Source: Hofstenia miamia (Eukaryota > Xenacoelomorpha > Acoela). Taken from it: a DNA stretch of 64,000 nucleotides. Below are positions 32,770-43,591 of this stretch, one piece after another. The DNA lies in the NCBI GenBank assembly GCA_004352715.1, contig SCFE01000005.1, positions 2,225,359 through 2,289,358 of the forward strand. Direction: 5' to 3'. The translations under genes and the position numbers were made by a program. The notes under the pieces are model-generated. The model was not told the origin of the DNA, searched no databases, and was given only the letters and a program-made list of their open reading frames with translations. The stretch's first letter is position 1, and each line of letters opens with the position of its first letter.

Positions 32770-33598
32770 AGGCCACCTCAGAATAACGCAAACAGAGAAA
32801 ACGTTCAATGGGCAATTTATAACAACAGCAGTAAGAAAAGTAATTGAAGACATCATTAACAAATGCACAACATGTTTGTTACATACCAGTCAACGATTCC
32901 CAACACAGAGAGCACCACTGGAAAAGATAATAGCCACACAACCGAACGAAATAGTCCACATCGACTTGGAACAACTATCAAAGGACAACAAGGGGTACCA
33001 ATTCCTATTAGTAATGGTGGACAACTTTACGAAATATGCGAGGATGATCCCAATGAAGAACACAACTGCGGAGACCACAGCGGAAATAGTAATGAAGGAG
33101 TGGATACTGCGCTTCGGGCCGATGGAAACAATTATATCGGATAAGGGACCACAATTCAAGAGCAGTCTATTTCAGGAAATGGCTAAAATGCTAGAGATAG
33201 TGAGCGAAAGAACTACAGCATACCACCCGCAGGCGAACGGCGCAGTAGAAAGATTAAACAGGACTCTGATAAAATTAATAAGAGTAACAACAATGAGAAT
33301 CAGTGGAAATAAATGGCGAGAGGTGATAGAGATGATAGAATATTTCTACAACACATTGGTACACTCAACAACAGGAATCACCCCATTTAAGGCAATGTTC
33401 GGCCGGGAGGCAGCTACACCACTATCAATGCAATACACTGACTACAGTAATGCTCTGAACAATGAATATGTGAACCAATTACGCAAACAGATTTCAGCAA
33501 TTCACAAAACAATAGGCCACAACACAAAGAAATTGGCAGTGAGACAACAGCGAAACTATGATAAAAAAAATTTACGGGCACGCGCACAAAGTAGGTGA
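32770..33598 (+). pseudogene. Gypsy-1 integrase, zinc and catalytic domains
   Basis: H2C2 zinc domain: HEKGH (about 32767), then CTTC (about 32867). Catalytic core: HIDLEQ (first Asp), IISDKGPQF (second Asp), then AYHPQANGAVERLN (Glu) with exactly 35 residues between the second Asp and the Glu, the D,D35E spacing of retroviral-type integrases. FYNTLVHSTTGITPFKAMFG is also typical of Gypsy. The core frame 32876-33598 has no stop. It ends in a frameshift at a run of eight A near 33565, after which the C-terminal domain continues in another frame. Confidence 0.9.
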
Positions 33599-34070
33599 TA
33601 AAGTCTACGCATTCACACCTTTGAAACTAACAGACATGAATCAGGTTTGCAAATTAAAAACGGTTTGGTCCAGACCACATACAGTAACGCAAGAATTGCC
33701 AAATAATGAATACATGCTGGATAATAGCAGACTACTGCACTTCCAAAATTTAAAAAGGGCAACGGCAGACATCGAAGAAACAAAGATAGATGGAAATGCA
33801 GAATTTAAGTTAAGCGGAATTAACGGCAAAGAGGTTATGTACAATATGTGTGATTTAGATAGTCTACCAGAGGAGGAGTTCAAGGAGGAATTCACAGCAG
33901 ATATTGGAAATGAACAATTGGAAAGGAGAGTGCAGCCACAGAGGGCTGCAAGAAATAAAAATATATATAACCCTGAAACATGGGATATAGATTTAATAAC
34001 TGCATTTAGGAAATTAGAGAAGGATGCATCAGCCACTGAGGAAACGAGTGAGGCGAAATCAACCAACTGA
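33558..34070 (+). pseudogene. Gypsy-1 integrase C-terminal domain and tail
   Basis: HKVGDKVYAFTPLK, a KTVWSRPHTVTQ segment and NNEYMLDNSR correspond to the SH3-like/GPY-F-like module after the catalytic core. An acidic tail of about 100 residues follows, ending at 34070. It overlaps the previous frame by about 40 bases because of the frameshift at the A-run. Confidence 0.7.
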
Positions 34071-34341
34071 TGGAGTCCTGACCACGAACACGAGGAGGCG
34101 AGTGCGCAGGAGTTCTCAAACCAGATGTTGATTCAAGGGCAGAAGGGACGAGAACAATGAGATGGTCAATAAACAACGCAGAGTAAAGAGGCGTCCTAGT
34201 AGTACTCAAAGGCCGATTCGAGGGCAGAGATAAAAACAGACAATTGGCCTCTTTGCAGCTTAACTTTCCTACTGGGGGTCACCTCGCCAATTCAAGGGCG
34301 GTGAAACAACTGGAGTTCCAGGGGAAGGTGTTGGAAGAACC
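34071..34341 (+). repeat. Gypsy-1 spacer with repeated 'GAYTCRAGGGC' motifs
   Basis: Contains GTTGATTCAAGGGCAGA (about 34123), AGTACTCAAAGGCCGATTCG-AGGGC (34201-34225) and CGCCAATTCAAGGGCGG (about 34286). The same motif occurs in the protease-RT linker. No long frame. Confidence 0.5.
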
Positions 34342-35164
34342 ATGGAGATCTGGAAGCGATTCAAGGCTGAAGGTATCTCCACTGGAACCACGGCTGGTCA
34401 AGTACCATTGGTCGTAACTGATAGCCAATTCAAGGGCAAACCAGTTGACACTAGCTGCACAAGTTCACAGCCTATGGACTGTGAACTGAGCACCAGCAGA
34501 TTACCTTTACGGATGAGGCAAATAGATGCCTCCTCAGAAACAACATCAGAGCATACAGTAAGATCTAGAGAGAGAGAGAAATGTATGTCAAAAATCAACG
34601 GGGAAATGTTGCACCCGTATTTCATGGCAACCACAAAAATGCGGCACAATGCGTTCGAAAAATTATCTCTGGAAACTAAAACGTTGATAAGGAAAACCGC
34701 CAAAATGGAAGGAAGCAATCTGCCAATCCTATTAGATGCGGACAATCGGCCTAAAGGTTAACGTACTACTAAGCTATCCTTGGGAATTAAATGAAACAAT
34801 CAATAGGCCATACATGAGAAGTACGATACACATGACATTTAACAAGGACTTCACATTGGAAATGGCGCAAGCACTTATGGCATACAAAGAACAGATAGCT
34901 AAGATCCCGGAGATAAATCTAGATGAAGAAAACTTAACAATTATACACGTGTTAAGAGAAAAAGAATACACTAAGCATTTACAAAAACAAATTGATCAAA
35001 CAACACGAATGGCGAGAGTACAACAGATAAGAATAGTCGTCATAGTAATGAGAGAGAATCTGGAGGAAAAATTTTTCCCATGGGAAAAGAAAGAGGTCAC
35101 GATCTCTGAGATAATTCGTTTGGTTTACAAATTGATTATTGGGCACAGATATACGGAATCATGA
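34342..35164 (+). pseudogene. Gypsy-1 extra 3' reading frame, unknown
   Basis: Two overlapping frames (34342-34761 and 34736-35164) probably form one gene with a frameshift near 34745, as the sense reading continues from LLDADNRP into LKVNVLLSYPWELN. It is hydrophilic, with no signal peptide or membrane helix, so it does not look like an envelope protein. The second part (EMAQALMAYKEQIAKIPEIN, KEYTKHLQKQIDQTTRMARV) is probably helical. It lies after integrase, where some Gypsy elements carry an additional ORF. Function unknown. Confidence 0.4.
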
Positions 35165-35201
35165 TAGAGAATAGCATAGCAATAGACCTCTTCCAACAAA
35201 C

Positions 35202-35428
35202 NNNNNNNNNNNNNNNNNNNNNNNNNNNNNNNNNNNNNNNNNNNNNNNNNNNNNNNNNNNNNNNNNNNNNNNNNNNNNNNNNNNNNNNNNNNNNNNNNNN
35301 NNNNNNNNNNNNNNNNNNNNNNNNNNNNNNNNNNNNNNNNNNNNNNNNNNNNNNNNNNNNNNNNNNNNNNNNNNNNNNNNNNNNNNNNNNNNNNNNNNNN
35401 NNNNNNNNNNNNNNNNNNNNNNNNNNNN
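35202..35428. other. Assembly gap (227 N)
   Basis: Run of N between the extra frame and an LTR fragment. Confidence 0.95.
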
Positions 35429-35750
35429 GCACTGAGCTAAAATAAGGTACACATAATTAGTCATTCTTGACCTGAGATGGCACAGTGGATTCAGTCAATT
35501 GTTCATGAAGGAGAGGAACTGTGATGTGGAGATCAGCTTCATGCAGTAGCCCACAGAAGAGAAGAAGAGGAAACGTCACACGGCTTCGTCACCTAAATAG
35601 TGATAATTAGTACTCAATTAACCTAACTAGTTAATAACAGAGGAAAAGCTTGGTGGTTCAATAACTTAGTAACTCCTCACCTGCAATTTACTGAGTGATA
35701 GTTATTAACAATAATACACAGTGCAAATAGGCCAGGTGGAGGATGTTACA
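35429..35750 (+). repeat. Gypsy-1-type LTR, last 322 bases
   Basis: Matches the 3' part of the 5' LTR (about 18788-19110), more diverged, and ends GGAGGATGTTACA at 35750. The missing 835 bases do not fit the 227-N gap, so either the gap is under-sized or this is a fragment. The base quartet after it (CTAT) does not match the TTAT duplication. Confidence 0.75.
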
Positions 35751-36455
35751 CTATATTCTTATCTCATTTTTACTTTTTTCTTCTACTTTCAGTTCCCATC
35801 CTGAATGTTGAGACAATCCAAGAATACTGTTCACAGAAGCAATGCAAAGTGGCAAAGAAATCTGAAAGATTCAGTAAAACAATGACCAGAAATACCAAGT
35901 TTAACAACAGAACTGAGTGAATTATGCAGAATGCCTCAGTCTAAGGGTTTGTTATAGATCACTTTCTTGGACTACACCATGAATGCAAAATCAAAAAGTT
36001 ATGCATCAGTCAAGTTTCCATGTCATAAAAAAAATGACTGACCTGACTGAGTTATATGTCAAGTTTTGAAAGAAAAAAATCAGTTTACTTGGAAAATCAG
36101 TTAAACTGCATTTTTGACATCATCAAAAAGTATGGTAAGTGGTTGTGTCAAGAAGATCAGAAATTATATGAAAAGCAAATTGAATCAGGTGGAAGAATTG
36201 GTTACACAACATCAAAGGCACCACCCCTGTCAAACAGTCATCCATCAAAAAGGACCAAAATGTTAATTCCAACAAATACAAGTACCAGTTATGAGACAGA
36301 GGAAACTTCTGATGAAAGTGTGGATGAAAATGTTACAGTAGTGTGTAGCTTTGTACTTTGCAACCTGGCAGTGTCACTAGCTGCTTAATAAATATTAATT
36401 CAGCCATTACTGAAAACTATTGGCTTTAATTAATATAGATAAATAAAGTAAATAG
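35751..36455 (+). other. Unexplained segment with a 110-codon frame and an LTR scrap
   Basis: The 36056-36388 frame starts MSSFERKKSVYLENQLNCIF and has a basic PSKRTK cluster (possible nuclear signal) and an acidic Ser/Thr-rich EETSDESVDEN end. It may be a fragment of a larger gene (a TTTCAG acceptor-like site lies at about 35790). No family recognised. From about 36350 the sequence is a minus-oriented piece of the LTR family (TTTGCAACCTGGCAGTGTCA, compare 16944). Confidence 0.35.
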
Positions 36456-36706
36456 TGTAGCATCATCCAAACTAATCAAGCTGCTAACATTGATTTGGAA
36501 AGAGAATAAGATCAAAGACAAATTAAGATTAGAAATATTATAAAATTATTAGATCAGTTAGATTAATTTGTATTATGCAACCAAGCAACAATAAGTGTCA
36601 ACTATGATTAGTATTAGTCAATAACAATACTTTTGGCAAAACTGAAGGGGTGAAATCACGTCCAATATTTTTAGCTGCCATATTGGCAGACAAAGAATTT
36701 AAATTT
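36456..36706 (+). repeat. Gypsy-2-type LTR, first 250 bases
   Basis: Starts TGTAGCATCATCCAAACTAAT and follows the reverse complement of 42920-43170, including 'gccatattggcagac'. It is cut by the Gypsy-1 3' LTR at 36707. Confidence 0.7.
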
Positions 36707-38269
36707 TGTAGCATCATCCAAAAGCAACTAAGCTGCAAGTGAAGAACAACGTTGAATGATTAATATTAATTAGAATTGATTGTAAAATTTAGTTGATGAT
36801 CTTAGTTATTTTTGTAAGATGCAACTAAGCTTTAATATTGTTCAAATTAAGAAAACTTGTTAGCCGATCAAGAAACATTTGACAAATTAAATTGAGCAAA
36901 ATAACGCTTATGTAGGAACAGCCATATTGGCAGACGAATCATTTGAAATTTAAAATCAGCAGGTACTTTTGTAGAATTTTTATAAATAGCTTTGATTCAA
37001 CCAGAATTTTGATGAACAATAAATTCTTCGGAGTTTATTTAATTTTCATTTCTACTCTTATCTGGTTTGATTATTTAATAAAATGTGCAGCTAGGCAAGT
37101 TGTGTTGAGTAGTGGCTGGATTCCATCACGGGATCGATTCTAAGGGTCCTTGTGCCAGTCACAAAACCGCACTTATGTTACGGTTAGGAGTTTTTCGATT
37201 CTTGCCTAGTCTGACTATTGATCAATACATGTATNNNNNNNNNNNNNNNNNNNNNNNNNNNNNNNNNNNNNNNNNNNNNNNNNNNNNNNNNNNNNNNNNN
37301 NNNNNNNNNNNNNNNNNNNNNNNNNNNNNNNNNNNNNNNNNNNNNNNNNNNNNNNNNNNNNNNNNNNNNNNNNNNNNNNNNNNNNNNNNNNNNNNNNNNN
37401 NNNNNNNNNNNNNNNNNNNNNNNNNNNNNNNNNNNNNNNNNNNNNNNNNNNNNNNNNNNNNNNNNNNNNNNNNNNNNNNNNNNNNNNNNNNNNNNNNNNN
37501 NNNNNNNNNNNNNNNNNNNNNNNNNNNNNNNNNNNNNNNNNNNNNNNNNNNNNNNNNNNNNNNNNNNNNNNNNNNNNNNNNNNNNNNNNNNNNNNNNNNN
37601 NNNNNNNNNNNNNNNNNNNNNNNNNNNNNNNNNNNNNNNNNNNNNNNNNNNNNNNNNNNNNNNNNNNNNNNNNNNNNNNNNNNNNNNNNNNNNNNNNNNN
37701 NNNNNNNNNNNNNNNNNNNNNNNNNNNNNNNNNNNNNNNNNNNNNNNNNNNNNNNNNNNNNNNNNNNNNNNNNNNNNNNNNNNNNNNNNNNNNNNNNNNN
37801 NNNNNNNNNNNNNNNNNNNNNNNNNNNNNNNNNNNNNNNNNNNNNNNNNNNNNNNNNNNNNNNNNNNNNNNNNNNNNNNNNNNNNNNNNNNNNNNNNNNN
37901 NNNNNNNNNNNNNNNNNNNNNNNNNNNNNNNNNNNNNNNNNNNNNNNNNNNNNNNGTAAGGTACACATAATTAGTTCCAGTTGAGCTGAGGTGGTGCCAT
38001 GGACTCAATCATCGGTTAAGAAGGAGAGGAGCTGTCTTGTGGAGATCGGCTTCGGGCAGGAGCCCATGGAAGAACTGAAGAGGAAACGTCATACTGCTCT
38101 GTCACCTAAACAGTGCTGGTCAATACTCAATTATTTAATTAACATAACTAGTTAATAAGAGAGAAAGGTCTGATGGTTCAACAACTTGGTAACACCTCAC
38201 CCGCAATTTACTGAGTATTCATTATCAGTAGTTAGACACAGCGTAATAAGCTAGGTGGAGGATGTTACA
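36707..38269 (+). repeat. Gypsy-1 3' LTR with internal gap
   Basis: 528 bases before and 314 after the gap match the 5' LTR without length change. The 5' LTR shows that only 315 bases are missing, while the gap (37235-37955) has 721 N. Followed by the target duplication TTAT. Confidence 0.85.
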
Positions 38270-38760
38270 TTATTGCAGGTAGGAATTTACTTGTTATTAC
38301 TGCTTAACTAGTTTCTTCTGTTAACTTATTAAACCTAGAATTAACTGCTCACTTTTTAGGTGATGAAGCCATGCAGTAATCTTTATAATGATCTTCTGAT
38401 GGGCATCTGCCTGAAGTGGATCTCCACATCCAGTGTCACCACTCCATCCAATGCTTGAGCACCACTTCTCAGCTCAATTGATATAGCTTATGTGTACCCT
38501 ACATTAGCTCAGTGCTTACTCAAGACACAAGACAATTCGACTTAAACTCTAAAGTGTGAAAGTGTTTTATCTATTTGCAACCTGAATTGTTACTAGTTGT
38601 TTGTTAAGTATTACATGTAGCCATTACCAAAACATATTGGCTTATTTAAATAAATTCTGTTTAAACAACTTCCTAGCCTACATTTATAATTTACTGCATG
38701 TATGGTCACTTTATTGGTCAATTATAGGTCACTAATTTGGATCTAAAATAATATTAATAT
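38270..38760 (-). repeat. Right remainder of the LTR split by Gypsy-1, truncated
   Basis: Continues the LTR of 17889-17953 from TTATTGCAGGTAGGAATTTAC and stays collinear with 51829-52060 and 55890-56050/56611-56870. It stops near 38760 at CTAAAATAATATTAA, about 550 bases before the expected LTR end, and joins Gypsy-2 RT. Confidence 0.75.
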
Positions 38761-38774
38761 GAGTTGGCACTCTA

Positions 38775-39180
38775 CTGTTTTCTTGATATCATCTTCTTCC
38801 ATCTTCACTTGCCAGTAGGCTTTGCATAAATCTAGCATTGTGAAGTACTTGTGCTTGCTTGCCTCATAAAGCATGTCCTCTATTCATGGGAGAGGATATG
38901 AGTTTTTTTTCATTACCTCATTCAGTTTATGAAAGTCTATACATAAGTGGTATTTGTCTCCTTGCTTCATGAATACTGTTGGTGCTGCATATGGGCTTTT
39001 GCTTGGGCAGATGATCTTTTTATCAATTAACTCTTCTAGTATATGGTTATATTCGTCTTTCATCTACTTTGGAAACCTTCTAACTGGCAGCTTAATGGGT
39101 TTATCCATTGTTGTAACTATCTTGTGTTTCTCACCTACTGCTTGTCCCATGCTTATTTCTCTGTAGTTGAATATACATTT
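38775..39180 (-). pseudogene. Gypsy-2 reverse transcriptase, first half
   Basis: Minus strand: KHKIVTTMDKPIKLPVRRFP, stop, MKDEYNHILEELIDKKIICP, PYAAPTVFMKQGDKYHLCID, NSYPLP, IEDMLYEASKHKYFTMLDLC (catalytic Asp), KAYWQVKMEEDDIKKT, then the sequence is lost. It is orthologous to 21346-21640 of Gypsy-1. It is cut by the LTR remnant at 38760; the palm and thumb continue at 17458-17888. Confidence 0.8.
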
Positions 39181-39189
39181 GTGTTTTCC

Positions 39190-39793
39190 AGCATTTTTCT
39201 CAATTTCATAATTTCCTCCTCCTCCAAGTGCAGATAGTCTTTGTTTCTTATTTCCAGTATTCTGTATGCACCCTCTTCATTTGCTTTGTCCCTATGCTCT
39301 TGAGTCAGCTTTTGGGAGTACTTGCAACTTTGATGGTATTTGTCTACTTGCCCTTGAGTCAGCCATGTGGATTACTTTCTGTTTTCATTTGCATATCCTT
39401 GAGTTGACCATGCAAATTTCTCACTCCATTGTTGTCCTCTATAGCTTTCCAAATGAGTCTGATGTTGGATTTGATGTATTTTCCATATATCCTTACATGA
39501 GATTTCTTTAAGTTAACATTTTGTTTCATCATGTTGAGGATCAGTATTCTCCCCTTTCCATTCTTAACTGTGCAAACACTGGAAGGCATTGATACTCTCT
39601 TCTTATTGATTCCTTTGTTGTCATATAACATTATGTCAGCTGTAGTCAGATCTTCTGTCTCTATTGTATGCATCTTCCATTAATGCAGCTGTAGATGGAT
39701 GTCTCCCTGTAATTTGAATGTGATTGCTTTGTATCTTCCTTCATCCTCTTTGATTTCAATTGCTTCCTCTTTCACTTTTATTGTTCTGTTTGC
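39190..39793 (-). pseudogene. Gypsy-2 protease-RT linker
   Basis: The minus-strand frame 39673-39359 (DLTTADIMLYDNKGINKKRV, KNGKGRILILN) aligns with the Gypsy-1 linker and is present once only. The GRLxG-type end at 39359 and the spacer to RT contain the inverted 'CCCTTGAGTCAGCC' motif. Confidence 0.65.
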
Positions 39794-40087
39794 CTAGTTT
39801 TTGACACATCCATGTTTTGTCAGGAAGTCATTGCCCAGTATAACCTCATATGGTAACAGATTGTTGTGAGTATCCACCACTACCAGCAATTGCTCAAATG
39901 TCATGTTTGCTATTCTCATCTGCACTGCATCTATTATTCCTTTTGTGTTAATATATTCTCCTAATGCATTGATCAATCATATATTACAACTGTTCAAATC
40001 TTTGAGTTTGAAACCCAGCTTTGTCATGCACTTGTCTGTAATTATCAATGTTGCTGCTCCAGTGTCAATTGTTGCTTTTGTCATTAA
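39794..40087 (-). pseudogene. Gypsy-2 aspartic protease
   Basis: Minus strand: TKATIDTGAATLIITDKC (catalytic DTGA), LINALGEYINTKGII, LLPYEVILGNDFLTKHG. One stop separates the two halves. Homologous to 19958-20320. Confidence 0.75.
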
Positions 40088-40179
40088 CCATTAATTGTTA
40101 TCATTATTGTATTTATCATATCAAGATTTGTCAGGATCATTATTGATGCATGGTTTTTATGAGTCAGCACTCTAGTTGA

Positions 40180-41870
40180 TTTTCTGACTCATCATCAGTT
40201 TGTGATGCTTCATTCATTTTGTTTTCTAATTCTATTAAATCTTCATCCTCATAATAAGCCTCTTCATCTCTGATTACATTTATTTGTTTAGTGCAATCAG
40301 GTTTTTTGTGTCCTTTCTGTTCACAACTGTAGCACTTGACATTCTTTTCTCTTACTTTTCAAGTCTTTCCATCATTTACTTTGATCTTTATGATTTTTTC
40401 TGGTTTATTTTCATTATAGGGCTTACTTGGAGCTCACAGTTTCAAAATGCTTCTCCATGTCGGTGTTTCTCTATGCCAAGCAGCTTTCTCATAGATTCAT
40501 GCATTATTCTCAATCATTGCATGGATGTTGACTGCCTTTCAAGTCATCTTCTCAAATTTGTCATCTACATCACACTTAATTTCAAATTGTGTTCTGATAC
40601 TCTCTGGTATTCCTTTGCATATATGTGAAAATAGATCATATTTCAAGCATCTGTTTTCTCTCAAACTCAACATTACCAATGACTCAACTTGTTGAATGTA
40701 GTTTCCTATATCATCGGGTTTTCTTTGTTTTAGTAGCATTTAAGATTATTCAGCACTGGTTTTTAAAACTTTTGTTTTTGTAATAGTCTATAAAATCACC
40801 TATAAGTAGTTTGGAGTTCCTTTTCATTTCTGTATCCAGTAATAAATTGTGTTGGTAAGCTGTTCCCGTCAGGTACAGCAGTAGTCTTGCTTCTGCTGCT
40901 TGCTGGCTCACTTTTCTTTCTTCCATTGTAATTTCAAACATTTGCAGCAACTCAACAAATGTTGGATTATACCCAACTACCCTCCCATTAAATTTTGGTA
41001 GCATTGCTTTGCAGGGTATAGTGTCATTGGGTATATTCTGTGGCAATATCAAACTTTGATACCTTGGTTTGTTGTGATTTCTAATTGTGTCCTCCTCTTT
41101 GTCCAATTCATCATACCTTGTTTTTCTGTCTGCTGTCATGGGTGGTGCTTACAATTCCTTCTCTTTTCTTATTTGAAATTCTATTTCATGGATTTGTATG
41201 TTCCCTCAACTTTCCTCTTCAGTTAATTGTAACAATCTCAGCTTGTCTTTTAGTTGCTCAATCTCTCCTGCTTGTAAAGAGTTATCTTCTATTAGTTGTC
41301 TGTTCTCTCTCTCCAGTTGCTGATGTTTTTCTTGCCATTGTTGATTCTGTTCCAGGAATATTTTGTTAGATTCTGATAATTGTTGCATTGAGTAAGAGTT
41401 TTAATCTCATTTTGGAATAGTTTGCTCTGCTGATCTAATCTCATTTCCATATCTATTTTGATTTTGTTTAAGATAATTTCACTCTGTTGCTCCATCTGCT
41501 TGAATTTATCTGTTAATTGCTCTATTTTACTCCTTGAGAGTGCTTCCATTTCAATTATTTCCTGGGGGATAGTCTCAAGGAAGGTGGGGGGGGGGTTTGC
41601 AGAGACTGTAATTCCGTATTGGGGAATGAATTCTCACCAAAATATGATGATCATCATGTAGCTCTAGGTGTTACTACCCTGGGTGCTGTCTCTTTACACT
41701 GCCTTTATTCCTTTTGTCATTTTTTCATCTGGTTTGTAGTGGTGCTCCTTCTTGTTCATGATTCCAGGATCCTGTTGAAGTGCATTATTTTAGGTTTGGG
41801 TAAATCTCTTTGTTGACTGCTTTACTTCTGATGTTTTTGTCATGGTGCTTATAATTCCACTTTTACTTGT
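40180..41870 (-). pseudogene. Gypsy-2 Gag with zinc knuckle
   Basis: Minus strand. A likely ATG near 41844 follows the leader. A coiled-coil region comes first (41549-41206: LTDKFKQMEQQSEIILNKIK, QQWQEKHQQLERENRQLIED), then a Gag capsid-like part (41139-40539: MLPKFNGRVVGYNPTFVELL, RLLLYLTGTAYQH, LVMLSLRENRCLKYDLFSHI) and a CCHC knuckle KCYSCEQKGHKKPDC (40291-40335). The order coiled coil, capsid, C-x2-C-x4-H-x4-C fits Gag. Several frameshifts and stops. A run of G at 41585-41596 marks one likely frame break. Confidence 0.7.
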
Positions 41871-42007
41871 AGATAATGTCAAAGTGTGCTAATTGTTCCA
41901 CTGAATGTTTCTTTGGCTTTAGAAGAGATTCTTCATGTTCTGTTAAGAAGCAAACTACTTGCCTCTGGTAGATAAAAGAAATTTTTTTCCAATTGCCTAT
42001 TCTTTTT

Positions 42008-42024
42008 GGCTGTCACAGTCACCA
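42008..42024 (-). other. Gypsy-2 primer-binding site candidate
   Basis: On the minus strand TGGTGACTGTGACAGCC starts directly after the 5' LTR end. TGG is the expected complement of a tRNA CCA end. I cannot assign the tRNA. Confidence 0.5.
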
Positions 42025-43170
42025 TGTAATGTCCTCTACCAGGCATTATCACTGTTTCTCCTATGTTACTCTATAACATTGGTTGTGTGTTTGCAGGTAG
42101 GGATTTACTAACTCAACACTGCTTTAGCTCTTATGTAGTTCCATTAACTTAAATTAGCAAAACATAACTATTCACTCTTTAGGTGACAAAGCCACATAGT
42201 ATCTCCTCCAATGATAAATAGTGGGCCTCTGCCCAAAGCTGATCTCCCTTCCAGTTTCACTTGTTTGCCAATGATCCACTTGGTTGAGTTACACTTCTCA
42301 GCTCATTGATATGGCTTATGTGTACCCTATGCTAGCTCAGTGCATACTCAAGACAAGACACAATTCAACTTAGACTCTATTTGTAAGAGTGTTCCATAGT
42401 TATGCAACCTGACTTGTCACTAGCTGCGTAGTTAATATTACATGTAGCCATTACTGAAATATATTGGCTTTAATAACTAGTTTAATAGTTAACAGCTTCC
42501 TAACTTACATCTAATAGTTACTACATGTACAGTCACATTATCAGTAATGTTATAGTCAATAATTTGGATCTAGAATAATATAGATATAACTCCTAGGATT
42601 TGGCTTTCCAACCATATTTTGAACATGTTATTATTAATACATGTAGTAAATGAACAGTAGTTAATTAAATGAGAATAAAAACCCCTATACCTAACTTAGG
42701 TGCACTTTGTGGCCTGGCACAAAGACCCTAGAATCAATCTTGTGATGGATCCAGACCACTACTAAACACAACTTGCTTAGCTTGACATTGTACTAAATAT
42801 TCAAACCATAATTAAGAAAACAATATAAAAATTCCAAATGAATTTCTTTATCAATTACTTACATTGAAATAAATCCATTTATAGTATTTCAGAAAAGTAC
42901 CTGTCAATTTCAAATTTAAATCACTGGTCTGCCAATATGGTGGCTTAAAATAATGGAAAAGACTTTGCCCCCTTTGTTTTGACAAAAATATGATTATCAA
43001 CAAATGCTAATCCCTCATTAATGACACTTGTTCTTACTTAGTTGCATAATACAAATTAATCTAAATTGATCATATATTTTTACAATGTATTTTTAATCAT
43101 GATTGTTTTCAATCTGATTCTTCTTCTTAATCAATGTTAGCAGCTTTAGGTTGATTTGGATGATGCTACA
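42025..43170 (-). repeat. Gypsy-2 5' LTR (1146 bp)
   Basis: In plus coordinates it runs TGTAATGTCCTCTACC...TGGATGATGCTACA. It shares the LTR-family layout (terminal inverted TGTARCATC-type ends, 'cagctcattgatatggctta' block) and directly abuts the primer-binding site and gag of the minus-strand element. Confidence 0.8.
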
Positions 43171-43174
43171 GTAG

Positions 43175-43590
43175 AAGCACATGTCATGTATATTAATAAT
43201 GTAAACTAATAATACACTGAGTTAGCAATAATGACAGGCATGATTGTGACCTGCAAGATGGGGTGCTTTGCAATGTAATCCCTGATTAGTCTAATAGCAA
43301 TGTAATGTATATCAGCAAAAATTGACATGCATGTAATAAAGTAAACATGTATACTAAATTGGCTCCTCCCATAAATAAGTGAGTAACCATAGCAAGTACA
43401 TGAATCATTGTAAAAATTGGCCCCCATCAATATTGCAAACAATAAAAATGAGTAAGTAATTACCTCACTTCTAGGTGGCATTGCAAACCCCTTGTAAATA
43501 TCCCTGAATCAGCCAAGAACAAAATGTCATTTTGTGACCAGGGCTCATGATCTTCTCTACTACTCACTCTACTAAACATTCAATTGCATT
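43175..43590 (+). repeat. Dispersed repeat, third copy
   Basis: Reverse-complement match to 8345-8720, and looser match to 2640-2870. It fills the space between the Gypsy-2 LTR and the next solo LTR, so both LTRs inserted beside or into this repeat. Confidence 0.75.
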
Positions 43591-43591
43591 A

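Larger units (their letters stand above)
17954..38269 (+). mobile_element. Gypsy-1: Ty3/Gypsy LTR retrotransposon, decayed, interrupted
   Basis: Bounded by matching LTRs (17954-19110 and 36707-38269) and by the 4-base target duplication TTAT (17950-17953 and 38270-38273). The interior holds, in Gypsy order, a Gag-like start, aspartic protease, RT, RNase H and integrase, plus an extra 3' reading frame. All genes carry stops or frameshifts. Two blocks do not belong: the pPolB element (22833-31112) between RT and RNase H, and the mosaic 35429-36706 before the 3' LTR. Because gaps flank both, nesting is likely but scaffolding error is possible. Confidence 0.75.

Noticed and set aside
35429-38269. 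Calling 35429-35750 the true 3' LTR of Gypsy-1
   Set aside because: The 5' flank TTAT and the split LTR resume only after 38269, and the bases after 35750 (CTAT) do not match, so the LTR at 36707-38269 is the better partner.
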